Shown here one piece after another: positions 36,265 to 51,438 of a stretch of 64,000 nt of DNA. The notes below the pieces were generated by a model, which was not told where the DNA came from, did not search any database, and worked only from the letters and a program-made list of their open reading frames with translations. Source of the DNA: Rhinopithecus roxellana (Eukaryota; Chordata; Mammalia; Primates; Cercopithecidae); contig NC_044561.1 in the NCBI RefSeq assembly GCF_007565055.1, positions 31,451,483 to 31,515,482 of the forward strand, read 5' to 3'. Made by a program: the position numbers and the translations under genes. How positions within the stretch are numbered: position 1 is the first letter of the stretch; each line of letters opens with the position of its first letter.

Positions 36265-36411
36265 TCATCCAGAGGTGAGCTGGGGATTTCCACGGGCACA
36301 GTAATAGACTTTGGCTTCAGAGTGAGCATCCAATCTCCAGTAGCCAACTTGCTGACCTTTGGATGGCCCTCCAACATGGCCAAACTTGTTGCAGAGCATA
36401 AAACTGAAATA
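36265..36411 (-). CDS. MAP3K7CL: MAP3K7CL coding exon (intact; KVSKLATGDW exon)
   Basis: Reading down from 36411, the exon gives ISVLCSATSLAMLEGHPKVS, then KLATGDWMLTLKPKSITVPV, then EIPSSPLD. It ends with two bases (GA) of a split codon before donor gtattc at 36264. It matches the middle of the long human isoform as I recall it; the visible difference is EGHPK for EDNPK. Length is 147 bp (1+48 codons+2), fully open. Two acceptors are possible 8 bases apart: tttatttag before 36411 and tatttcag before 36403. The first restores the human frame. A methionine inside the exon (MLEGHPK, G at -3) could start a shorter product if upstream exons are unusable. No repeat similarity was seen within the exon. 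Confidence 0.85.
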   Translation of the reverse strand, partial: YFSFMLCNKFGHVGGPSKGQQVGYWRLDAHSEAKVYYCARGNPQLTSG

Positions 36412-36559
36412 CTAAATAAAGATCAAGGCCAAATCAAAGTCATGATGAGACAAATGACCCCATACAGACCTTTTGATGTCAGTTCTTTTTTTCCCTGAGA
36501 AGAACTTGAAACCTCTTGCCTCCACTTTAGAGAGGGTTGTTAATGGTCCTATAAACTGG

Positions 36560-37050
36560 AGTTTAAATCTGGAAACGTTTCTCATTAGGGGAAAGAGCAC
36601 TGGGCTTGGACTCAGAATCCTGGGTTCCAGTCCTGGATGTTCAACAGAGAAACCACTCAACCTCACTCTGCCTCAGATTTTTCTTATAAAAACAGAGAGA
36701 GCTGATTGAAAGAACTCTAGGATTCCTACCACTTCTAGAATTCTACCCTTTACCAACATCTGAAATTTGCATTTAATATACTCCCCACTTGGGAGACACC
36801 ATACATAAAATTACAGAAGGCAGGATTTGGAGTCATCCAGGCCCAGCTTGCAATCCCAGCTCTGCAGTATTCTAGTTGGATCATGTTAGACAACTCCCCT
36901 AGCCCTCCCCATGCTAGTTTCTTCATCTTTAAAACAAAGGTGATAACAACAGTATTCAACTCAAAAGGACTTTTGTGAATATTAAATGGAAGTATATGTA
37001 TAAACAATACATAGTACCTGGAACATAGGAAGTACTCAGTAGATGGGAGT
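36560..37050 (+). mobile_element. Two adjacent MIR copies
   Basis: Copy one (36,590-36,715) has cactgggcttggactcagaatcctgggttc and the cctcactctgcctcagat block. Copy two (36,815-37,050) has ggatttggagtcatccaggc, gtttcttcatctttaaaac and gtacctggaacataggaagtactcagta. Both lie in the MAP3K7CL intron between the intact exon and the Alu-derived exons. Confidence 0.7.
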
Positions 37051-37098
37051 TACTAATATGTATTTGAGAATGGACAGGCCAGGTGCAGTGGCTCATAC

Positions 37099-37191
37099 CT
37101 GTAATCCAAGCACTTCAAGAAGCCAAGGCAGGAGGACTGCTTGAGGCCAGGTGTTCGAGACCAACCTGGGCAAAATAGCGAGACTCCATCT
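37099..37191 (-). pseudogene. MAP3K7CL: MAP3K7CL Alu-derived exon, second half (frame broken)
   Basis: This is the antisense left arm of the Alu at 37,077. The acceptor is ttcatag before 37191 and the donor gtatga at 37098. It encodes [20 protein letters not shown], then A-L-A-S and a TGA at 37117-37115. The human exon, from its recalled protein, needs 94 bases to reach GFLKCLDY and leave AG for the next exon. This copy has 93, one base short in a GCCTT run, so the downstream frame is lost. GFLKCLDY is still present in the neighbouring frame. Splice sites look intact, so inclusion in RNA remains possible. Confidence 0.72.
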
Positions 37192-37195
37192 CTAT

Positions 37196-37202
37196 GAAAG
37201 AA

Positions 37203-37235
<33 letters not shown>

Positions 37236-37258
37236 AAGAGAAAGAGAGAGAGAGACGA

Positions 37259-37346
<88 letters not shown>

Positions 37347-37356
37347 AGGAAAGACT
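37196..37356 (+). repeat. (GA)n / (GAAA)n microsatellite inside an Alu
   Basis: About 60 bases of GA-rich repeats then about 22 GAAA units. It lies in the predicted short intron between the two Alu-derived MAP3K7CL exons. Likely highly variable in length. Confidence 0.95.
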
Positions 37357-37425
37357 GACTTAGCTGGATGTGGTGGTGCATGCCTGTGTTCCCAGCTACT
37401 TGAGAGGCTGAGGTGGGACAATCAC

Positions 37426-37508
37426 TTGGGCCCAGGAGGTCAGGGCTGCAGGCTGCAGTAAGCCATGATTGCAACACTGCACTCCAGCCTGGGTGACAGA
37501 GTAAGGGG
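37426..37508 (-). pseudogene. MAP3K7CL: MAP3K7CL Alu-derived exon, first half (frame broken)
   Basis: This is the antisense right arm of the same Alu. The acceptor is caagatag before 37508 and the candidate donor gtgatt follows GGGCCCAA at 37426. Codons start [10 protein letters not shown], parallel to the human P-L-A-L-S-R-R-L-E-C. The recalled human protein implies 76 bases. This copy has 83, with a 7-bp gain (CAGCCTGCAGCC where human implies one CAGCC), leading to an in-frame TGA. The donor is CAA|gt rather than the inferred human CAG|gt. Confidence 0.65.
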
Positions 37509-37856
37509 CTATCTTGAAAAAATAAAAAAAATTTAAAAAAGAAAGAAAAGAAAATGTACACTCAGGAAAATAAAATTGAAGGACTTTTATTAAGACCTAT
37601 ACCTCATTTTGTGATGGAGGGAGCCAGTGACTTAAAAATCAACTGGCTAAAAACTTTCTATTTTTTTAAATCTCAAAACTGGTAAACAACAGTCTCTGAG
37701 AAGGAACACAGGCCATGTCTCATGTTTCCTGCATGATTCAAATTGGTGGATAATTAGTCATAAAGATTTTCTGAGTAAACAGCACCATTTTGTAATACAC
37801 TGTTTTCTGCTAGTTTGGTTAGGGATGGAAAAACTGAATGAAAAAGGAAGGTATAT

Positions 37857-38166
37857 AGATGTGTTGTCCAGCACAGTAGCCACTGGTACCATGTGGCTAT
37901 TCACAGCTTAAAATGTGACCAGTTCAAGCTGAGATGTGCTGTAAATACAAAATTCACAGCAGATTTCAAAGATTTGGTACCAAAAAAAGTAAAATATTCA
38001 ATAATATCTTTACATTGATTATATGGCGAAATGATAAGATTGATAAGTTGGAGTAAACAAAATATTTTAAAATGAATTTTACCTCCTTTTTAGTTTTTAA
38101 ATGTGACTATTAAGCAATTTTAAATTACATATAGGGCGTGCATTACATTTCTATTGACCAATGCAG
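37857..38166 (-). mobile_element. hAT-type DNA transposon fossil
   Basis: Contains gatgtgttgtccagcacagtagccactgg, tcaagctgagatgtgctgtaaatac and a right end cattacatttctattgacc. The terminal TGTCCA/TGGACA-like pair is shared with the other two copies. Confidence 0.55.
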
Positions 38167-38710
38167 TATAGAGAGGAAAAATAAGAGCACACATACACAA
38201 AGAGCAAGAAAAAAAGGAAGTCCCAGGGATGTAGCAATTAAAAAAAAAAAAAAAAAGTGAAGAAGGCCACAGGCTTGATGATCCTTGTTCCATGCAAAGA
38301 AAGTCACAAAATTGATTTTTCTATTAACAAAGAAGCTAATCGAGATTGCATTCCCTATGCCTTTTACGTATTTCATTTTGTAACATTTGGTAGAGGAAAG
38401 AAAAGAGAAGTTGTGCCTTCCTCACCTCTTTCATTGAATAATCTCTTTTAATCTCATAAAACACTGGGCCCTCTTTTGGTCGTAAGTGGGTAGAAAGACA
38501 TTAAAATAAGGAAAGTGCACCCTCTGCAGGCTACTTAGTAATACAGAAATATTGAACAGTGAAGTTCTGTAAAAAATACTGCAGAATGAATAAGTGAATG
38601 GATGAGTTACATTTCACATGACTGCATCTACTGCTGTCATCATTGATTCAATAATGATGAAAATAAAGGCAAGGAAATGGGTCGGATAGTATGAAAATTA
38701 TTATTAGGTT

Positions 38711-38920
38711 ATGTCACCCCTTTCTTTTTTCCTTCCCTTCTGCCTTCTTTCCCTTCTTCCTGTCTTTCCTCCTTCTTTCTTATTCTCCTTACTCCCTCCC
38801 TTTCTTCTTTTCTTCCCCCTCCCTCCCTCTCATCCTTCCCTCCTTCCTTCTTCCCTCCCTTCCACTCTCCCTTCCTTCCTTCGTTCCTTCCTTCCTTCCT
38901 TCTTTCCTCTTTTTTCTTGC
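38711..38920. repeat. Pyrimidine-rich (CCTT/CTTT)n tract
   Basis: About 200 bases almost wholly C/T with CCTT, CTTT and TTCC units. No Alu adjoins it, unlike the other tracts of this kind here. Long Phe/Ser/Leu/Pro frames over it are artefacts. Confidence 0.9.
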
Positions 38921-39507
38921 TTTCACTCTTTGAACAGCTTAGACACATCTTTTTTGGAAATCCTATATAAAGACAGATGGCAAAAGGCCAAACTCAGCCT
39001 AGAGATTTATGCTGTTTATTTCGGTACTGTTTCTTTATGAGGTTAATGCTTCATTCACGTTTCTAAATTCAATCTGGCAGATAAAGTAAAGAGATAACAA
39101 GGCCACAAACATCACCAGTCACAAACTTAATGGTGTCAAGTATGTGATTATAAGCAGCGCCTAACTTAGGAAAGGGTTACCTTCCCAAAGGCAGTTTATA
39201 TTTTAGTTGTTTGGAATGAGAAATCTTTTTCTCATTTTTTCTGAGCCAGTTCACAAGGACACAAATACATATTAACCTATAATGTATCTGAGATAGATAA
39301 TAACAACATCATTATTTTTACTTTATCAAATAGTAATATATAACAGTATTTTTACGGAAAAAGACAAATATAAGGGCCCCTTTGGGCTCTCAGGAGATTA
39401 TCCTTCTTTCTCCAGGTGGTATGAGCAGTCTTCCCCGTTTCTTGATTTAGAGATGAGGGTTACCTCTGGGGGAGATCCATGCCAGACAACCACAAGACCA
39501 GGGTCTT

Positions 39508-39801
39508 TTTTTTTTTTTTTTTTTGAGACAGAGTCTTGCTCTGTTGCCAGGCTGGAGTATAGTGGTACAATCTCGGCTCACTGCAACCTCTGCCTCCCGG
39601 GTACAAGTGATTCCTGCCTCAGCCTGCCGGGTAGCTGGGACTACAGGTGCCCGCCACCACACTTGGCTAATTTTTGTATTTTTAGTACAGACAGGGTTTC
39701 ACCATGTTGGCCAGGCTGGTCTCAAACTCCTGACCTCGTGATCCACCCACCTCGGCCTCCCAAAGAGCTGGAATTACAGGCATGAGCCACCGCTCCCGGC
39801 C
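39508..39801 (-). mobile_element. Alu (AluS)
   Basis: T-run, gagacagagtcttgctctgttg to ccaccgctcccggcc. Confidence 0.95.
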
Positions 39802-42794
<2,993 letters not shown>

Positions 42795-42811
<17 letters not shown>

Positions 42812-43107
42812 CATTCCACATAACTTCTTTTTTTTTTTTTTTTTTTTTTTTTTGAGACGGAGTCTTGCTCTCGCCCGGGCTGGAGTGCAGTGGCCGGATC
42901 TCAGGTCACGCGCCCGCCACCTCGCCCGGCTAGTTTTTTTGTATTTTTCAGTAGAGACGGGGTTTCACCGTGTTAGCCAGGATGGTCTCGATCTCCTGAC
43001 CTCGTGATCCACCCGTCTCGGCCTCCCAAAGTGCTGGGATTACAGGCTTGAGCCACCGCACCCGGCCCATTCCACATAACTTCTAAAGGTGCAATCAGCT
43101 GAACCAC
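42795..43107 (-). pseudogene. MAP3K7CL: MAP3K7CL long-isoform first coding exon, split by an Alu
   Basis: From 43107 the codons read [14 protein letters not shown], then after the Alu A-A-D-L-K to 42795. This matches the recalled start of the human long isoform, except that the initiator is GTG (43107-43105) not ATG. An AluY at 42829-43067 lies inside the exon, flanked by the 17-bp direct repeat CATTCCACATAACTTCT (42812-42828 and 43068-43084). After AAG the next bases are TTATGT where a GTATGT donor is expected. The match spans both sides of the Alu, which makes chance unlikely. In-frame methionines downstream (M-W-N-E) remain but precede the missing donor. Confidence 0.72.
42829..43067 (-). 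mobile_element. AluY with internal deletion, inserted in a MAP3K7CL exon
   Basis: T-run, gagacggagtcttgctctcg ... agtggccggatctcaggtca, then a jump to gcgcccgccacctcgcccgg (about 95 bases missing), ending gagccaccgcacccggcc. Target duplication CATTCCACATAACTTCT on both sides. The cacctcgcccggctagtttttt form is the cercopithecid one. Confidence 0.95.
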
Positions 43108-43404
43108 CTAGTCGCTTTGCAAGACAGTAATTTAACCACTAAAGTTGTCTTTCACCTGGAAGGGATAGAGAGTTATGATTCTGCATCAAAGTCATCGCAA
43201 CATTCCTTCAAACAACATACTAACCATGCCATTGGCATTCAATTAATGTTAAATACAGTAATATTTCATTCACATATAATACTGGGGACAATGAGGTTTT
43301 CTACACAAATGAATTTTGCAGACAAGCAAAGCTCACCCCAACAAGAACCAAAAGATATTAGTAAATTTTGAAACATTTTTGATAGAATTTAAATGCACTT
43401 TTAT

Positions 43405-43757
<353 letters not shown>

Positions 43758-44137
43758 CAAATGCACTTTTAATGCCCAACGACCACTTAAATAAGGTGCA
43801 GAGATCTTTATGTTGTTTATTCACAGCCAATGGTCACTTTAAGCGTAATACATGGCTACATGCAATGCAGTGGTTTCACCTAAAAGCTTCAGTTATGTTT
43901 CACAAGTTCTGGTGAGCAACTCTCCTTGAAGCATGTCAAGCCCTTGTTGGTCTAGCTGTCGCTTTTGCTACTATTAGCACGTTTGACTGCTCTTGGCTTG
44001 AGCACTCCCACCCCATTCACATTTGCTCTGTGTGAGAAACAAGATTATAAAACTTACGAACCTGAGCAGTATTACTTTACAACAATTCTCAGTCCAGAAG
44101 GACCCCAGGAAGAGCTTAAGAGTTATTCCATACCTTG

Positions 44138-46954
<2,817 letters not shown>

Positions 46955-47065
46955 GATCCCAATATTTTCTTAAGAAACTTGTTGAATGAAGTTGTTGAAC
47001 ACAAAGTAAATGAATGTTGGAAAACTCTTGCCAAAAACAGGGACTGGGGTTTTAGAGTGGCCATG

Positions 47066-47527
47066 GTAGATTGACTGCACTATTGTCCTCAACTTACATG
47101 CCTCCATGTATCTACAGTCTTTGATACTGCCCTGCCACACTGAGCCTGGGTGTGGCCACGTGACCTACTTCAGCCAATGGGCTAGTAGCAAATTTAACAA
47201 ACTTAACACATTTCTGCTTGCTCCCTTGGCTCCTTCTACTTTCATGAGAGCAAGCCCAGGTAACCTACTGCAGGCTGAGACCACGTGAGGCACAGCTGAA
47301 TTGTTCCAGCTGAGACTTCCAAGCCTGCCAACACTGCTCCCCAGCCCCAAGCCCACCCACCAGGTGACTGCAGATACATAAGCAATCCCTGCCTAATGCA
47401 GTAAAGCTTGGTCAGATTAGCCAAACCGCCCAACCAATCTGAGGCATGTGAGAAATAATAAGTAGCTGTTGTTTTAAACCACTGAGATTTGGAGTGGTTT
47501 GTTACACAACAATCGCTAACTAATGCA
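47066..47527 (+). mobile_element. Old LTR-like repeat
   Basis: The end ttgttttaaaccactgagatttggagtggtttgttac ... gctaactaatgcag and the internal gcctgggtgtggccacgtgac resemble old mammalian LTRs of MaLR/ERVL type. Subfamily not fixed. Confidence 0.45.
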
Positions 47528-48849
47528 GTGCCTGAACTTAAGCCATTTCTTTATGTAATATTAGGAAATAGGACCAAGAGCTGCTAGAGTCATCTATGGA
47601 ACTTAAAAATATTAGTAGATAATACTTATTACTTTTACTCTCAGTGGAAAGAGGGACAGATTCAGTTAGTTCATCCAAAAGTAATATTATATTATGAAAC
47701 AAAAAGAAAAAAGGTACTCAAAACATCCCTGTTTTATTCATTTTGAAATAATCATTTAACTTATCAGGAGACTGTTCTTCCAAACCCAGGTCTTCGCACT
47801 GGTGTTAAGATGCAAATTCTATGTAAGAATCAGGACTGGGTTCAATATTGTACTTAGGCAGGCTCGCCTACAACTGGTTCCTATGCACAGAATCAAATAT
47901 TGAGTAAAGATCAAAAAAAGCTACAAACAATCTTATCTTGTTATTGAAAGATTTCTGCACAAAATATACAGAAAGGAAAAATAATTTGATGTGGAAGAAC
48001 CTTGCCGAAAGCCTGCCTCTTGCATAGAACAATGGTCTGAGAAGCCCAAACTTGCAATCTGTGGTGGGAAACTGGCTAAAATATAAAAAAAGAATAACCA
48101 GTAAACTGATGAATTCATAATAATAAAAAAAAAGAGTAAATTTACCTTTCTTTACAAAGGGAGAGATGGGAAATATACTATATTTTGGTCCACCAGAACC
48201 AAGTTGGGAAGGCCAGATACTAACAGACCACAAACAATTTTAATAGCAGAAAACCTCCTACAGGTAATTTATATAATTTGACCTTTTCAATCAGCAAAAC
48301 TATGAAATGAAATGTTCCCTGCATGTACTAAAAAGAGGAAATTTATCTCAAAGTATAAGCCTGAGAAAAGAGGCCCTCTTGTATTTCTAGATATTGTGAC
48401 TATTTCAACCTTCCTCCTCAGGTTTGTCTTAAAACCATTCCTGATACTCAATTCTAACTGCCAGGTCTGGGCAGTTAAATTTAATTTATTTAATAAATGT
48501 AATTAATTTAAAATTAATTTTAAAAAGTAAATTATTTTTAAATCAAGAGTGAAACCTGAATTTGATAAGATTCTGAATGACTTCTGAATTTCATTTCCAA
48601 TGTGAGCTCACAAGCCTGGCCGTGGCTGTTTTTAGCTTTGTAACAATCATAAACACAGGAATTATGTCATACAGCACATAGGAAACAAAACCACTCAAGC
48701 AGAAGGGCTTTAATACAGGAATTAGATCCTTCAAAAACTCTTGATGGGCTGGAGAAGCAAGCTCTAAAATGGGCTTCCAAGAATAGGTCCCAGATGTAAC
48801 AGAGTGACTCACCTTGGGAGCTATACTACGAATGACCAGTAAGGTAGGA

Positions 48850-50000
48850 GGAATCGAACAATGCCACTGGATGGACTGAGATCAAGAACACACCACCAGG
48901 ACTGTGACCCAGAAAGCAGGAAGCCAGGATTACGAAGCTGTCGCCAGCCCCACGGCTGCCCTTGCACATCTGTAAGCCTGGAGAGCAAAGTGTATTTTTG
49001 GCAAAGAGATGCCAAAAATGCATCGTCTCATCACATTCTTTACACTAAGGTTACAAAAGACCCTGGTCCCTGGACACCCATGAGTGCACCAGGAATTCTT
49101 GTTTAAACCACGGCAGCCATGGGGGCTTATGGCAGAAATGTCAAAGCAGCATGAAAATAGACTTTGTTTTCCTACCACCTTCCAATCCTGGCATGAAGGT
49201 ATCTAATTGATGGAGGCTTATTTGTATCCACAGCCATAACTGCAACAGAATCCAAGAAACACAGTTTCTGCTTTCCAGCCTTGCAGTACAAGACCCCATG
49301 TATGCCAGTCTAGCACACTGATCAGGGGAACTATGACAGTAACCTCTATCTTTGCTGAAAGACTGATAAATACAGTTTTAGTTCATCAATAGTCGATTCA
49401 TAAAAGCTCAAGAGAACCTTCTCTCTCAAGTCACCTGAAATAAAGATTTCATCTCTAGATATCTAAGGTAGCACCAACAGGATTTAAATGCATCTCACTC
49501 CATTTCACCCTTCTCATTCCCATTAATCTAACCAGCTCAATCACATCTCGGCACAAAAGACACCAGGACAGCTAAACCAACATTTAAACTAAGAAAAGAA
49601 TCAATCACTTTCATCCAGTTCAAGATCTTCCCTCTTAGAATGGTAATAAACAGGCAATGACTGATTATAATACATTTCATTTCTTGTGACTTTGCCCTAA
49701 CCTGGAGAGGCTTTAAGGGAGCTACTCACTACAGTACAGCCTCAAGTAGATTGACTGGACTATTCTTGAAACTCTGAATGTGGGCCACACACAGAACCCA
49801 CTTAGGAACAAAAGAGCCACAGAGCATACTCACACCCAGGTTACAGATGACCCAGCTGACCTTGGCCCCCATTTGCCATTGAGTGCACCACCAATTCTTG
49901 CTTAGGCCAAAGCAACCATGGAAACTTGTATTTTCTGAAGTTGCTTGACTTGAAAATTTAGCAGAACCTGGGGGCTTTTTGTGGCAAAGCAATAAACTGA
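48850..50000. repeat. Diverged direct repeat pair (49,035-49,135 and 49,835-49,935)
   Basis: The two blocks share ggttaca..agaccc / ggttacagatgaccca, ccatgagtgcacca / ccattgagtgcacca, aattcttg and gcagccatgg / gcaaccatgg, about 800 bp apart in the same orientation. Antisense frames over both look alike (WCTxG, CNLxV). I do not recognise the family; perhaps two copies of one old repeat. Confidence 0.5.
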
Positions 50001-50784
50001 ACCAATCAGATGCTCCCTCTTGGGATGTTTAATATGGAACTAGTAGAGACCTTCCTTGGGCGGGGGGTGGAGAGACATATGGGGAAGCTGAGAGACCCAA
50101 AGAGAAAAGGAAGCAAGTCAAAACTAAGAAAGAGGAAAAAAAGAGATCTGCAGTTGATAGAGATGAAGAGATGTAGAAGCTACCTTGGTAAACAGCATAA
50201 AACCAGATAAGCTAAGGTATGAGAATGGTAACCCAGAGACATTCAATCTATGGTGATACATACAAAATGTCATCTGACTTCTAGGACAGTTTTGTTCTTT
50301 CTTACTTTTCTAATCCTTAATAACCAAACCCTTTAATAGTCTCAGCATGCAGATTTCCTTTCCTTCCAACCTCAAAGAGCCTAACCTATACACTAAAGCT
50401 CACAGAACAGAGAAAAATTATGTCCAAGTTTATTTCACATGTAACTCATTCAGACTGAGCAGACTATGTATGCAAATGAGGTTGGTGGGGAATGTGCCAT
50501 TCAACACTTCCCTGTGATGCTCATAGAAGTGGCTCATGGGAATCTTTCTCTCAATGGTTTCAGACAGGTATCCACTGGTTCTTTACCAAGCTGGAAATGT
50601 AAATGGTTCATCCTACTATGGGGATTAATAGAATAGTTGAAAGTCCAAAGATCACAGGCTTGTGACCCAATACCTAGGCAGAGAGTGGGTGATCTAATAT
50701 GGATATACGTGCACCGAGGCAAATCTCATCTGATTTATTAGTGAAATTAATAGGAACAAAAAAAATTGTCATAAGAATACAGAA

Positions 50785-51438
50785 TGTTATAAACTGAATT
50801 TTATCCACCAAAATTCACATATTGGGCCAGGTGCAGTGGCTCACGCCTGTAATCCCAGCACTTTGGGAGGCCAAGGCAGGTGGACCGCTTAAGGTCAGGA
50901 GTTTGAGACCAGCCTAGGCAACATGGCGAAACCTCATCTCTACTAAAAATACTAAAATTAGTTTCCCTGTAATCCCAGCTACTTGGGAGGCTGAGGCATG
51001 GAAGCAGAGGTTGCAGTGAGCCGAGATCGTGCCACTGCACTCCAGCCTGGGTGACAGAGACTCTGTCTCAAAAAAAAAAATAAAATAAAAAAAATCATAT
51101 ATTGAAGCCCTAACCCCCTAACTTGACTACATTTGGAGGTAGGGCCTACAAGGAAGCAATTAAGGTTAAACAGGTTCATAAGGGTGAAGTCCTAATACCA
51201 TAAGGTTAGTGTCTTTGTAAGAAAAGACATCAAAGAGTTGTTCTATCTCCCGTCATGTACACACAACGAGGCCATATGAGCACACAGTGAGATGATGTCT
51301 GCCTACAAGCTAAGAGAAGAGGCCCGGGACCTTGATCTTAGACTTCCTAGCCTCCAGAACTAGGAGAAAACAAATGTCTGTTGTTTAAGCCACCCAGTCT
51401 GTGGTATTTTGTTATGGCAGCCTGAGCTGACTAAGACA
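50785..51438 (+). mobile_element. MLT1-type LTR split by an Alu
   Basis: The LTR begins tgttataaactgaattttatcc and ends gcagcctgagctgactaagaca. Internally it has tttggaggtagggcctacaagg, gaccttgatcttagacttcc and gtttaagccacccagtctgtgg. The Alu at 50,824-51,098 is flanked by tcacatattg / tcatatattg. Confidence 0.75.
50824..51098 (+). mobile_element. Alu with deletions, inside an MLT1-type LTR
   Basis: From ggccaggtgcagtggctcac to an A-rich tail; the segment between actaaaatta and tccctgtaatcc and the gaggcaggagaatcgcttgaacc block are missing. Confidence 0.93.

Larger units (their letters stand above)
37077..37525 (+). mobile_element. Alu hosting the MAP3K7CL Alu-derived exons, split by a microsatellite
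   Basis: Left arm 37,077-37,196, then a GA/GAAA tract, then right arm 37,357-37,525. Its antisense strand supplies two exon-like segments of MAP3K7CL. The microsatellite has grown from the central A-rich linker. Confidence 0.93.
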
